A stretch of DNA of 64,000 nucleotides from Nocardia stercoris (GCF_003696265.1 NZ_RFFH01000018.1:1-64000); one strand, 5' to 3'; shown: positions 17,665 to 26,475, numbered from the stretch's first letter. Program-made: numbers and translations. The notes: generated by a model from the sequence alone, not told the origin.

Positions 17665-18813
17665 TCAGATCTTGTTCCGCGAAACGAGTTGCGCGGCAAT
17701 GACGTTGCGCTGGATTTCGTTTGTGCCCTCGCCGACGATCATGAGGGGGGCGTCCCGGAAGTACCGCTCGACGTCGTATTCCTTGGAGTAGCCGTAGCCG
17801 CCGTGGATCCGGACCGCGTCCAGCGCGATCTGCATGGCGGTTTCGGAGGCGAACAGTTTCGCCATTCCGGCTTCCATGTCGGCGCGCTCGCCCGCGTCCA
17901 GCTTGCGCGCGGCGTCGAGGGTGAGCAACCGGGCGGCCTGCTGCTTGGTGGCCATGTCCGCGAGCAGATTGCCGATGGACTGGTGTTTCCAGATCGGCTT
18001 GCCGAACGATTCGCGTTCCTGGGCGTACTTCACCGCCGCGTCGAGGGCGGCCTGGCCGACGCCGAGCGCACGGGCGGCAACTTGGATGCGGCCCACCTCT
18101 AGTCCGCGCATCATCTGGTTCCACCCCTGGTTCGGCTCGCCGCCGAGCACCGCGTCCGGGCCCACCCGGCGGCCGTCGAACACCAGCTCGCAGGCCTCGA
18201 CTCCGCGGTAGCCGAGCTTGGGCAGCTTCTTCGAGATGATCAGTCCGTCACCGGGTTCCACCAGCAGCACGCTCATGCCGCGGTGCGCCGGTGTGGCGTC
18301 GCGGTCGGTGATGCACAGCAGCCCGATCAGCCCAGAGTGCGCGGCGTTGGAGATCCAGGTCTTCGATCCGCTGATCGACCAGCCGTCGCCGTCGCGCACG
18401 GCGGTGGTGCGCATGGCCTGCAGGTCGCTACCACCGCTGGGTTCGGTGAGGGCCATGGTCGCGCGGATCGAGCCGTCGGCCATCTTCGGCAGATACTTCG
18501 CCTGCTGCTCGGAAGTACCGAATGTCTTGATCAGGTAGGTGATCACGGAGTGGCCGCCGATGGCGCCGGCCAGGCTCATCCAGCCGCGCGCCAGCTGTTC
18601 GGTGACCATCGCGAAGCAGGCGGTGCTCACGTCGACCCCACCGTGTTCCGCGGGTGCGAGCAACCCGAAGAAGCCCAGTTTCTTCATCTCTTCGATGAAG
18701 GCCTCGGGATAGATGTCGTCCTGCTCGAATTCGCGCACCCGGGAACGGACGCGCTCCGCGACGAATTCGGCGACCAGGTCCACCATCTGCTGTTCATCGG
18801 CCGTGAGGCTCAT
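17665..18813 (-). CDS. Acyl-CoA dehydrogenase 1
   Basis: A 382-residue flavoenzyme that makes the alpha,beta-double bond of an acyl-CoA and passes electrons to ETF. It shows the three-domain layout: helical N-terminus, beta domain with MALTEPSGGSDLQAM and WISNAAHSG, and C-terminus RIHGGYGYSKEYDVERYFRD followed by GEGTNEIQR with the catalytic Glu near 362. ATG 18813 has a GAAGGGG site upstream. First gene of the pair with the thiolase. Motif 1 lies only 29 bases upstream, so any leader is very short. Confidence 0.94.
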   Translation of the reverse strand: MSLTADEQQMVDLVAEFVAERVRSRVREFEQDDIYPEAFIEEMKKLGFFGLLAPAEHGGVDVSTACFAMVTEQLARGWMSLAGAIGGHSVITYLIKTFGTSEQQAKYLPKMADGSIRATMALTEPSGGSDLQAMRTTAVRDGDGWSISGSKTWISNAAHSGLIGLLCITDRDATPAHRGMSVLLVEPGDGLIISKKLPKLGYRGVEACELVFDGRRVGPDAVLGGEPNQGWNQMMRGLEVGRIQVAARALGVGQAALDAAVKYAQERESFGKPIWKHQSIGNLLADMATKQQAARLLTLDAARKLDAGERADMEAGMAKLFASETAMQIALDAVRIHGGYGYSKEYDVERYFRDAPLMIVGEGTNEIQRNVIAAQLVSRNKI

Positions 18814-18841
18814 CCTCGACGCACCCCTTCCAGGTTGTCAT

Positions 18842-18857
18842 ACATAAAATATAATAT
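18842..18857 (-). promoter_or_regulatory. Motif 1 A/T tract before acyl-CoA dehydrogenase 1
   Basis: ACATAAAATATAATAT on the plus strand, ending 29 bases from the start codon; it separates the GntR gene (ends 18898) from this operon. Confidence 0.65.
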
Positions 18858-18897
18858 CATCCGCCGACTTGGGGGAGTTCCGCGCGAACGTGATCGC

Positions 18898-19581
18898 TCA
18901 GCCCCGGTCGGCGGCGAACCAGAAGCCCCGCGACTCCAGCATCTCCACCGCACGGTTGCCGCCGCGTAGGAAGTGCGCTTCGGTCAGGCTGCGTGCCGCA
19001 GACACCGAGCGCGCCCGCAGTGCGGCTGCGATCTCCCGGTGATCCCGGTCGGCCGTCTCGGGCCAATCGTGGTGCGCCTCATAGAACCCGTGCGGCCCAG
19101 CAGATCCCAGCACCCTGAGCTCGGAGATCAGCCGCCGCGACCCGGCCGCCCGGTTGATGGCGCGGTGGAACTCGAAGTTGAGCAGCTCCCGCTCGGGACT
19201 GGACCCGGTGGTCTCCATCCGATCCAGCAGGGCGTCCAGCCGGTCCAACACAGCACAGGTGATCTCGGCAGCCGCCCGGGCCGCAGCCAGCCCGGACACA
19301 ACCCCCAGAATCCAGTAGTGGTCGCGTACGTCGTCGCGGCTCAGCCGGGCCACATAGGCACCGCGCCGAGGCGGAAGTTCCACCACGCCTTCGACTTCCA
19401 GGGTGATCAGCGCCTCGCGCACCGGCAACTTGCTGGCACCGAGACAGCCGGCGATCGCGTCCTGGTCGATCTTGTCGCCGGGACGCAGTTCACCGGAGAA
19501 GATGCGGCGGCGGATCTCCTGCGCCGCGGCCGTTTTCAGGCTGACCGGCGCCGAGCTCTGCGAACCGAACGGATTCGACAT
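18898..19581 (-). CDS. GntR-family regulator, FCD subfamily (second copy)
   Basis: A 227-residue protein with a winged helix at about 15-78 (DQDAIAGCLGASKLPVREALI and VVELPPRRGAYV) and an FCD ligand domain (FEFHRAINRAAGSRR, late EAHF). ATG 19581 begins MSNPFGS. It sits inside a palindromic A/T tract and has no ordinary ribosome binding site: TATAAT ends 7 bases before the ATG, so the message may be leaderless. It follows the CoA transferase stop by 17 bases and closes the large beta-oxidation operon. It is the best local candidate to bind motif 1, since its own start codon is embedded in the most symmetrical copy. Confidence 0.92.
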   Translation of the reverse strand: MSNPFGSQSSAPVSLKTAAAQEIRRRIFSGELRPGDKIDQDAIAGCLGASKLPVREALITLEVEGVVELPPRRGAYVARLSRDDVRDHYWILGVVSGLAAARAAAEITCAVLDRLDALLDRMETTGSSPERELLNFEFHRAINRAAGSRRLISELRVLGSAGPHGFYEAHHDWPETADRDHREIAAALRARSVSAARSLTEAHFLRGGNRAVEMLESRGFWFAADRG

Positions 19582-19603
19582 AGAAAATATTATATCTTCT
19601 ATG
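19579..19603. promoter_or_regulatory. Motif 1 palindrome over the GntR start codon
   Basis: Arms CATAGAA and TTCTATG (7 bp, perfect) flank an 11-base A/T-rich core. It contains both the GntR start codon and the CoA transferase stop codon. TATAAT on the minus strand lies 7 bases before the ATG. Confidence 0.7.
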
Positions 19604-20765
19604 TGGTGTGGGCCGCTGTGCCGAATTCGGTTCGGATCGCGGCGGTGTCGGCGCCCAGAGCGGGGACCGAGCCGTGCCGCACCGGCCATCCGATGGCCAG
19701 TGCCGGAGGCACCAGGGCCGGCGCCGGCCCCGATGGCGTCCCCACCGCACGCCACCGGTCCCGGGCACCCAGCTGTGGATGGACAGCCAGCTCGGCCACC
19801 CCGTTCAAGCGCGCGTTGCCGATACCGGCGGCGTCCGCCTCGGCCTGGACATCAGCGAGACTTCGTGTGGCACACCACTGACCGACCATCTCGTCCAGCT
19901 CGGCGCGGCACCGGACCCGGTCGTCGTTGTGCGCGTAGCGTGGATCGTCGGCCACTTCCGGCCGCCCGATCAGGCCGGCCAGCCGCCGCCATTCCCGATC
20001 GCTGGTCGTGCCCAGCACCGCAACCTGGTCGTCGGCGGTCCGGTAGGCACCGTAGGGCGCGATCATCGGCGAGCCCATACCGACCGGGACCGGTTCGGTC
20101 CCCGCGTGCAGCACCTGGTTCAGCGCGAAACCCATCATCTCCGCGACGGTGTCGAGCATCGCCAGCGGGATCACCGCACCGCGCCCGGTCCGCTCCCGGT
20201 CGTACAGCGCGGCCAGCACCGCCGAGTAGGCGTACAGCGCGGTCCCGATGTCCGCGATCGGGATGCCTGGCTTGGCGGGATGCCCGGGGGTTCCGGTGAT
20301 GGAACACGAGCCGGCCTCGGCCTGGATCAGCAGATCGTAGGCCCGTTTGTGGTCCTGTGGACCGCCTTTGCCATAGCCGGAGATGTCGACGATGATCAGC
20401 CGCGGGTGATCACGGCTGAGCGTATCGACACCGAGCCCCAGGCGGTCCAGGGCACCCGGCCCCAGGTTGCTCACCAGCACGTCGGCGGCGGCGAGCAGAT
20501 TGCGCAGCACATCCAGGTCGGCCGGATCCTTGAGATCCAGTGCGGCCGACTCCTTTCCGTGGTTCAGCCAGGTGAAATGCGCCGACATCCCGCCGACGAC
20601 GGTGTCGTAGTGCCGGGTCGAATCCCCGTACCCGGGCTGCTCGACCTTGATCACCCGCGCGCCGAGATCGGCCAGATGCCGGGTACACAATGGCGCCGAA
20701 ATCGCCTGTTCCAGGCCGACAACCGTGATGCCGGCCAGCGGGCCGGACGAATACTGTTCGCTCAC
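19599..20765 (-). CDS. Class III (CaiB/BaiF) CoA transferase (second copy)
   Basis: A 388-residue CoA transferase: LAGITVVGLEQAISAPLCTR, LGARVIKVEQPGYGDSTRHYD, LNHGKESAALDLKDPAD, SNLGPGALDRLGLG, and RAYDLLIQAEAG with the expected Asp. The GTG start at 20765 overlaps the crotonase stop (GTGA), implying coupling. Sixth gene of the operon that begins with the MaoC gene at 26347. It could activate a dicarboxylic acid using succinyl-CoA or acetyl-CoA, but the substrate is not deducible. Its stop codon lies in the motif 1 palindrome. Confidence 0.92.
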   Translation of the reverse strand: MSEQYSSGPLAGITVVGLEQAISAPLCTRHLADLGARVIKVEQPGYGDSTRHYDTVVGGMSAHFTWLNHGKESAALDLKDPADLDVLRNLLAAADVLVSNLGPGALDRLGLGVDTLSRDHPRLIIVDISGYGKGGPQDHKRAYDLLIQAEAGSCSITGTPGHPAKPGIPIADIGTALYAYSAVLAALYDRERTGRGAVIPLAMLDTVAEMMGFALNQVLHAGTEPVPVGMGSPMIAPYGAYRTADDQVAVLGTTSDREWRRLAGLIGRPEVADDPRYAHNDDRVRCRAELDEMVGQWCATRSLADVQAEADAAGIGNARLNGVAELAVHPQLGARDRWRAVGTPSGPAPALVPPALAIGWPVRHGSVPALGADTAAIRTEFGTAAHTT

Positions 20766-21553
20766 TGGAACTTCGGCTCCCGCTTCTCCCGGTGCGAGGC
20801 GACGCCCTCGATCACGTCGGGCCCGCCGAAACCGTAGAACTCCAGCCCCAGTGAGGCGTCGAAGATCGGCATGGCCTGCCGGTACCAGCCGTTGAGCGCC
20901 ATCTTCGTGCCCTGGATACCCGCCCGCGACCCGGTCGAGAGCCGGATCGCCAGCTCCAGCGCCCGGTCCTGCACCTGGTCGTCGTCGACGCACAGCGACA
21001 CCATGCCCAGCCGTTCGGCCTCCTCGCCGATGATCACCTCGTTGGTCAGCAGGTGGTACTTCGCCTTGGCCATGCCGCACAGCAGCGGCCAGCAGATCGC
21101 GGCGTGATCACCGGCGGCGACCCCCAGCCGGACGTGCCCGTCAACGATCTTGGCCCGGCGCCCGGCGACCGAGATATCGGCCAGCAGCGCCACCACCAGT
21201 CCCGCCCCGACCGCGGGACCGTTGATCGCCGAGATGATCGGCTGGGGTACTTCGATCAGATTGCGCACCAGGTCGCGCGCCTCGCGCATGACCCGGGTCC
21301 GCGACGCGTGATCGCCGATCATGTCCTCGACCAGGTCGAAGCTCCCGCCGGCCGAGAAGGCCCGCTCCCCCGCCCCGCGCACCAGGACCGCGCGCACCGA
21401 TTCGTCCCGGGCGACGACCGGCCAGATGTCGGCCAGTTCCTGATGCATGACCGGGCCCACCGAATTCAGATTCGGGGAGTCAAGCACGATCCGCAGCACC
21501 CCGTCGACGGGGCGATCGATCGTCAGCGACGAAAAGTCTTCGTATCCAGGCAC
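20762..21553 (-). CDS. Enoyl-CoA hydratase/isomerase (crotonase) family protein
   Basis: A 263-residue crotonase-fold enzyme. The oxyanion-hole segments are FSAGGSFDLV and GPAVGAGLVVALLADI. The usual catalytic Glu positions are not conserved in classical form (DGHVRLGVAAGDHAAICWP), as in the DPHV/AGDGG subfamily of actinobacteria, so hydratase activity is probable but not certain. The GTG start at 21553 has AGAGG upstream; longer frame is non-family. Lies 14 bases after the racemase-like gene and overlaps the CoA transferase. Confidence 0.88.
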   Translation of the reverse strand: MPGYEDFSSLTIDRPVDGVLRIVLDSPNLNSVGPVMHQELADIWPVVARDESVRAVLVRGAGERAFSAGGSFDLVEDMIGDHASRTRVMREARDLVRNLIEVPQPIISAINGPAVGAGLVVALLADISVAGRRAKIVDGHVRLGVAAGDHAAICWPLLCGMAKAKYHLLTNEVIIGEEAERLGMVSLCVDDDQVQDRALELAIRLSTGSRAGIQGTKMALNGWYRQAMPIFDASLGLEFYGFGGPDVIEGVASHREKREPKFQ

Positions 21554-21567
21554 ATTCAATCCTCTCG

Positions 21568-22731
21568 TTACCTGATGCGGTACACGGTGGCTGTGGTGGC
21601 CGGCTCTTCGGCCGGTTCGGCGTCCCACCGGGACGCGACGTCGGCCACCTGTTGTGTGTCCGACGGCGGTGCCGACGGGGCGCGAGCCGGCGTGTCGCCG
21701 AAGCGGGGAGCCGGTGCGGGATGCAGCACGCCGCCCACCCGCTGATACAACCCGCGGGCGGCGTTGTGCGGGTCGGCAGCCGCCTCCTCGAAGGTGAGAA
21801 CCGGGCTGACACAGGCGTCGGTGCCCCGGTACACCTCCTCCCAGTGGGCGCGGGTGCGCCGGGCCAGCGCGGCGGCGACGAGCTCGCGCAGTTCCGGCCA
21901 GCGCACCCGGTCGTTCTGCGCGGGCCACTCGGCGGTGTCGACGCCGAGACGGCTGACGAACTCCTGGTAGAAGTCCGGTTCCAGCGCGCCGACCGCCAGA
22001 TAGCGACCATCCGAGCACCGGTAGGTGTCGTAGAACGGCGCACCCGAGTCCAGGAAGTTCGTTCCCGGTTCGTCGGAGTAGAGCCCGGCGGCGCGCAGAC
22101 CCTGCAGTTTGGCGCTCAGCAGCGCGACACCGTCGACCATGGCGACATCGAGAACCTGGCCGCGGCCGGTGGTGCGTGCCGCCACCAGCGCACAGGCGAT
22201 GCCGAACGCGCCGAATGCCCCACCGCCGGCGTAGTCGCCGAGCAGGTTGACCGGTGGGCGCGGCGCGCCGCCGGCGGGCGCCAACGCGTGCAGAACCCCG
22301 GACTGGGCCACGTAATTGATGTCGTGCCCCGCGTCCTCCGCTCGCGGGCCGGTCTGCCCGTACCCGGTGAGCCGGGCATACACCAGCCGCGGATTGCGGG
22401 AGGTGACCTCGACGGGACCGAGGCCGAGCCGTTCGGCGACACCGGGCCGGAAACCCTCGACGAACACCTCGGCGGCCGCGGCCAACCGCAGCACCGCCTC
22501 GCGCCCGGCCGGGTGTTTCAGATCGACCGGCACCGACGTCACGCCACGGTTGACGACGTCGAGTTCCGCGGTCAGCCCGTCGGTCTGCTCCAGCGCCCGC
22601 GCGGACCGGTGCACCGGGCGCACCACCCGAACCACGTCGGCGCCCATGTCCGCCAGCAACATCGACACGTACGGCACCGGACCCATGCCCGCGAGCACCA
22701 GGACCCGGACCCCGTGCAACGGTCCCGTCAT
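21568..22731 (-). CDS. Alpha-methylacyl-CoA racemase-like protein (CaiB superfamily)
   Basis: A 387-residue protein. It carries the racemase signatures AGHDINY (His136) and NLLGDYAGGG (Asp166), matching the His/Asp acid-base pair of the mycobacterial alpha-methylacyl-CoA racemase, rather than the single Asp of CoA transferases. Such enzymes epimerise 2-methyl-branched acyl-CoAs so that stereospecific dehydrogenases can use them, which suggests the pathway handles an alpha-methyl-branched chain. ATG 22731 follows GAGAGGTG. Fourth gene of the operon, 11 bases after acyl-CoA dehydrogenase 2. A CoA transferase role remains possible. Confidence 0.85.
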   Translation of the reverse strand: MTGPLHGVRVLVLAGMGPVPYVSMLLADMGADVVRVVRPVHRSARALEQTDGLTAELDVVNRGVTSVPVDLKHPAGREAVLRLAAAAEVFVEGFRPGVAERLGLGPVEVTSRNPRLVYARLTGYGQTGPRAEDAGHDINYVAQSGVLHALAPAGGAPRPPVNLLGDYAGGGAFGAFGIACALVAARTTGRGQVLDVAMVDGVALLSAKLQGLRAAGLYSDEPGTNFLDSGAPFYDTYRCSDGRYLAVGALEPDFYQEFVSRLGVDTAEWPAQNDRVRWPELRELVAAALARRTRAHWEEVYRGTDACVSPVLTFEEAAADPHNAARGLYQRVGGVLHPAPAPRFGDTPARAPSAPPSDTQQVADVASRWDAEPAEEPATTATVYRIR

Positions 22732-22742
22732 CGGATCACCTC

Positions 22743-23909
22743 TCAGTAGGAGCGCGGCAGGCCGAGCACCTGCTGAGAGATGTAGTTGCGCACCATCTCC
22801 TGCGAGAACGGCGCGTTGCGCAGCAGCCGCACTTCCCGCCACAACCGCTCGATGTGGTACTCCTTCGCATAGGCGTACCCGCCGAGGGTGGAGAAGGCAC
22901 GGTCACACGCTTCGAATCCGCCTTCGGCACCGAGATATTTGGCGGCGGCGGCCTCGGGACCGCAGGGCAGGCCCCGGTCGAAGAGTTCGGCTGCCTTCAT
23001 CACCATGCCCTCGGCGGCTTCGAGCCGAATCCACGAGTCGGCCAGCGGATGGGCGACCGCCTGGTTCTGCCCGATCGGCCGGTCGAACACAACGCGGTTC
23101 TTGGCGTACTCGGTGGCGAGTTCCAGGGCGGCCCGGCCCAGGCCGATGCCCTCCATCCCGACCACGATGCGTTCGGGATTCAGGCCGTCGAGCAGGTAAT
23201 AGAAGCCCTTGTCGACTTCGCCGACGAGCCGGTCGTCGGACACCTCCAAGTTGTCGATGAACAACTCGTTGGTGTCGATGGCGGCGCGGCCGAGCTTGTC
23301 GATCTCGCGCACGGTGATCGCCGAGCGGTCCATGTCGCACAAGAACAGGGACATGCCCCACAGCGGCTTGTCGTCGCGGCGCGGTGAGGTGCGGGCCAGC
23401 AGCAGGATCTTCTGGGCGTTCTGGGCGTTGGTGATGAACACCTTCTGCCCGTTGATCACCCAGCCACCGTCGACCTTGGTGGCCTTGGTCTTGATCCGGG
23501 AAGTGTCCACGCCCGCAGTGGGTTCGGTGACGCCGAACGCCATCAGCAGCTCACCGGCCGCCAGCTTGGGCAGGTATTCGCGCTTCATCTGCTCCGAGCC
23601 GTATTTCACGATCGGTGCCGGCGGGAACACGTAGAAGTGGATCGCGGACCCACCGCTCATACCGCCGCCGGAGGCGGCGATCTCCCCCATCATCACCGCA
23701 GCCTCGCGCAGACCCAGACCGATCCCGCCGTACTCCTCGGGGATCATGGCACCCAGCCAGCCACCGGCGGCGAAGGCCTTCACGAACTCCCACGGGTATT
23801 CGTGTTTACGGTCTTTGTCCAGCCAGTAGTTGTTGTCGAACCGGCGGGCCAGGTCTCGCGTCGCCTGACGGACGACCTCGATATTGTCCTCGGCTTCCAC
23901 GGTGGTCAC
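22743..23909 (-). CDS. Acyl-CoA dehydrogenase 2 (relocated catalytic Glu)
   Basis: A 388-residue acyl-CoA dehydrogenase: AFGVTEPTAGVDTSRI, FITNAQNAQKI, LGGYAYAKEYHIERLWRE. The usual C-terminal EGT motif is replaced by RNAPFSQEM, so the normal catalytic Glu is missing there. A Glu appears instead at GLNPERI, the position used by isovaleryl- and long-chain acyl-CoA dehydrogenases. This fits a branched-chain substrate. GTG 23909 overlaps the acyl-CoA synthetase stop and has AGGAG upstream. Third gene of the operon. Confidence 0.9.
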   Translation of the reverse strand: MTTVEAEDNIEVVRQATRDLARRFDNNYWLDKDRKHEYPWEFVKAFAAGGWLGAMIPEEYGGIGLGLREAAVMMGEIAASGGGMSGGSAIHFYVFPPAPIVKYGSEQMKREYLPKLAAGELLMAFGVTEPTAGVDTSRIKTKATKVDGGWVINGQKVFITNAQNAQKILLLARTSPRRDDKPLWGMSLFLCDMDRSAITVREIDKLGRAAIDTNELFIDNLEVSDDRLVGEVDKGFYYLLDGLNPERIVVGMEGIGLGRAALELATEYAKNRVVFDRPIGQNQAVAHPLADSWIRLEAAEGMVMKAAELFDRGLPCGPEAAAAKYLGAEGGFEACDRAFSTLGGYAYAKEYHIERLWREVRLLRNAPFSQEMVRNYISQQVLGLPRSY

Positions 23910-25867
23910 AGTGCGTTCTCCTGATCGTGTTCGCCCGCAACGGGAATGGCCTCGAGCGGGGTGGTGGGGTCGAGTGCGGACAGGTCGCCCGGCGAGCTCC
24001 CGAGGTAGCGGGCGCGGATGGCGCGCCGCATGATCTTGCCGTTCTTGGTCTTCGGCAGACTGGCGACGACACGGACCTCGGGTGCGAAGGATCGACCGGC
24101 GTGCTCGGTGGCGGTCTCCTGCAGGTCCGCCGGTACGGGGCCGTCGTCGCGGAGCACGGCGAAGGCGACGGCTCGCTGGCCGCGCAGTTCGTCGGGGACG
24201 CCGATCACGGCGACCTCGGCAATTCTGTTGTCCCGCAACAGCGACGCCTCGATCTCGGCGGGACCGACGCGGCGGCCGGACAGTTTCAGGGTGTCGTCTG
24301 ACCGGCCGTGGATGCGCCACATGCCGTGCTCGTCGACGCTGGCCAGGTCGCCGTGTACCCAGATGCCGTGCCACCGGTTCCAGTAGGTGTCCAGGTAGCG
24401 GTCGCGGTCGTTCCAGAACGCGTGCGTCATGCCGGGAAAGGTGTTGCGTACCACCAGTTCCCCGATCTCGCCGACCACGGGGTGCCCGTCGTCGCCGAAC
24501 ACCGCGGCGTCCACGCCCGGCAGGGGGGCGTTGAACGCCGCTGCCGCCATGGGCAGGAATGGGTAACCGATCAGCAGGCCGCCGCCGATCTCGGTGCCGC
24601 CGCTGTAGTTGACGATCGGGACGCGCCGGCCGCCGACTTCGTCGAACAACCACCACCAGGTCGGCTCGTCCCAGGCCTCACCGGTGGAGACGAAGGTGCG
24701 CAGGGTGTCCATCGCCGGGGCGGCCGCACCGGCGGCCTTCAGCGCCCGCGCCGCGGTCGGCGCGATGCCTTGAACGGTGATTCCGTTGCGGCGCACGATC
24801 TCCCACATGCGGGTGGGGGTCGGATAGGTCGGCAGGCCCTCGATCATCACGATGGTCGCGCCGAGCTGCAGCGGACCGGTCATCAGCATCGGGCCGACCA
24901 GCCAGCCCAGATCGGTGACCCAGGAGACCACATCCCCGGCGTGAACGTCGAAACCGTAGGCGAAGTCGACCGCCGTCTTCATCGCGAAGCCACCGTGCGA
25001 GTGCACGATGCCCTTGGGCCGCCCGGTGGTGCCCGAGGTGTAGACCACGGTGAGTGGATCGTTCGCCTCGGTCTCGACGGTCTCGATCGGCTCCGGGTCA
25101 CGAGCCAATTCGTCGTAGTAGACGTCCCGGCCGCGGGTCATGGGCACCTGCGCGCCCAGATGGCGGACCACCACCACCGTCTGCACCGACGGCGAATCCG
25201 CCAGGGCCGCATCGGCGGTCGCCTTCAGCTCGACCATCTTGCCGCGCCGGGTGGTCCCGTCGGCGGTCACCAGCGCGACGGCTTCGGAGTCCTGCAGCCG
25301 GGTCGCCAGCGCGTCGGGGGCGTAGCCGCTGAAGGTCGGTACCGAGACCGCGCCGAGCATGGCGATCGCCAGGTAGGCGACCGCGGCTTCGGGCACCACC
25401 GGCATGAACAGCGCCACCCGGTCACCGCGGTGGACACCGAGCTCGCGCAGGTTGGCCGCGAAACGCCTGACCTCGGTGTCCAGCTGGGCGAAGGTCAGGG
25501 TGCGGCGCTGACCGTCGTCACCTTCGTAGATCACCGCGAGCTGGTCGGCGCGTTCGCCGATCGCGTGTCGGTGCGCGCACAGCTGCGCGATGTTGATCCG
25601 CGAACCCGGAAACCATTGCGGGAACGGCTTACCCGCCGATTCGTCCACCGCTCGGTCGAAGGGCACGGTGAACTCGACACCGAGATCGGCGGCCGTCGCT
25701 CGCCAGAACCAGTCCGGATCGGCGTCGGCTCGCCGGTTCAGTTCCGCGACCGCGGCCGCGTCGGATCCCAGCCCCCAGCCGCGCATCGCGGCCAGCAGCC
25801 GGCTGCGCTCGCGCACCGTGGCGCCCGGCACCCATGCCAGGCCTTCGGCTTGCTGCACATCTGCCAT
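23906..25867 (-). CDS. Acyl-CoA synthetase (AMP-forming, acetyl-CoA-synthetase-like)
   Basis: A 653-residue adenylate-forming ligase that makes acyl-CoA from acid, ATP and CoA. It has an N-terminal acetyl-CoA-synthetase-like cap, then the P-loop YTSGTTGRPKG, NYSGGTEIGGG, and the hinge region HGRSDDTLKLSGRRVGPAEIE. The C-terminal KTKNGKIMRR contains the catalytic Lys that is a known acetylation target in this family. Length fits acetyl/propionyl/acetoacetyl-CoA synthetases. Second gene of the operon, 18 bases after the MaoC gene and overlapping the dehydrogenase. It probably activates the pathway's entry acid. Confidence 0.92.
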   Translation of the reverse strand: MADVQQAEGLAWVPGATVRERSRLLAAMRGWGLGSDAAAVAELNRRADADPDWFWRATAADLGVEFTVPFDRAVDESAGKPFPQWFPGSRINIAQLCAHRHAIGERADQLAVIYEGDDGQRRTLTFAQLDTEVRRFAANLRELGVHRGDRVALFMPVVPEAAVAYLAIAMLGAVSVPTFSGYAPDALATRLQDSEAVALVTADGTTRRGKMVELKATADAALADSPSVQTVVVVRHLGAQVPMTRGRDVYYDELARDPEPIETVETEANDPLTVVYTSGTTGRPKGIVHSHGGFAMKTAVDFAYGFDVHAGDVVSWVTDLGWLVGPMLMTGPLQLGATIVMIEGLPTYPTPTRMWEIVRRNGITVQGIAPTAARALKAAGAAAPAMDTLRTFVSTGEAWDEPTWWWLFDEVGGRRVPIVNYSGGTEIGGGLLIGYPFLPMAAAAFNAPLPGVDAAVFGDDGHPVVGEIGELVVRNTFPGMTHAFWNDRDRYLDTYWNRWHGIWVHGDLASVDEHGMWRIHGRSDDTLKLSGRRVGPAEIEASLLRDNRIAEVAVIGVPDELRGQRAVAFAVLRDDGPVPADLQETATEHAGRSFAPEVRVVASLPKTKNGKIMRRAIRARYLGSSPGDLSALDPTTPLEAIPVAGEHDQENAL

Positions 25868-25885
25868 CAGATCGCTGCCTCTCGA

Positions 25886-26347
25886 TCAGGCCTGCTCGGC
25901 GGGCCGCTTGAGCATCAGGCCGACTCGCAGTGCGTCGCAGACGATCTCGTCGCGCTGGTTGATTCCCAGGTGGCGGAACGTGACGATGCCGGAGTCGCCC
26001 CGGCTCTTGGATTCGCGCCGGTCGACGATCTCGGTGCGGACGTGGATGGTGTCGCCGTGGAACACGGGCTTGGGGAAGGTGATCTTCTCGAAGCCGAGGT
26101 TGCCCAGCGTGGTGCCCTGAGTCGTCTCCGGCACGGTGATGCCGGAGACCAGACCGAGGATGAACAGGCTGTTGACCAAGCGCTGGCCGTAGATCGAGTT
26201 CTTGCTGTACTCCGCGTCCAGGTGCAGCGGCGCCAGATTCAGTGTCATCACACTGAACAACGTGTTGTCCGCTTCGGTGACGGTGCGGCGGGTCGGGTGG
26301 TCGATGACCAGCCCCGGCTCCAGCTCCTCGAGGTACAAACCCGGCAT
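25886..26347 (-). CDS. MaoC-family hydratase (single hot-dog)
   Basis: A 153-residue hot-dog protein: NTLFSVMTLNLAPLHLDAEY with the hydratase-type Asp/His region, VNSLFILGLVSGITVPETTQGTT, PVFHGDTIHVRTE, RRESKSRGDSGIV. This pattern is that of the MaoC proteins found beside CitE-like lyases (for example the Rv2498c-Rv2499c pair of M. tuberculosis) and of mesaconyl/itaconyl-CoA hydratases. It probably hydrates an unsaturated dicarboxyl-CoA. ATG 26347 follows AAAGGA. First gene of the minus-strand operon, with motif 1 59 bases upstream. Confidence 0.9.
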   Translation of the reverse strand: MPGLYLEELEPGLVIDHPTRRTVTEADNTLFSVMTLNLAPLHLDAEYSKNSIYGQRLVNSLFILGLVSGITVPETTQGTTLGNLGFEKITFPKPVFHGDTIHVRTEIVDRRESKSRGDSGIVTFRHLGINQRDEIVCDALRVGLMLKRPAEQA

Positions 26348-26405
26348 GTCATGTCCTTTCGCCGCACCCGGCAGCGCCGCCGGGTGCCCATCAGTAGCTT
26401 ATGCG

Positions 26406-26422
26406 AAAATATATTATGTATG
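26406..26422 (-). promoter_or_regulatory. Motif 1 A/T tract for the MaoC operon
   Basis: AAAATATATTATGTATG on the plus strand, 59 bases from ATG 26347. It is one of two tracts back to back in the 170-base divergent promoter. Confidence 0.65.
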
Positions 26423-26460
26423 CAATGCAACCGGCCGCGCACACCGCTTGCTTCCAGACG

Positions 26461-26475
26461 TATTATATATAATAT
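26461..26475 (+). promoter_or_regulatory. Motif 1 A/T tract for the acyl-CoA dehydrogenase 3 operon
   Basis: TATTATATATAATAT, a 15-base A/T-only palindromic tract 43 bases before GTG 26518. It contains TATAAT. Confidence 0.7.
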
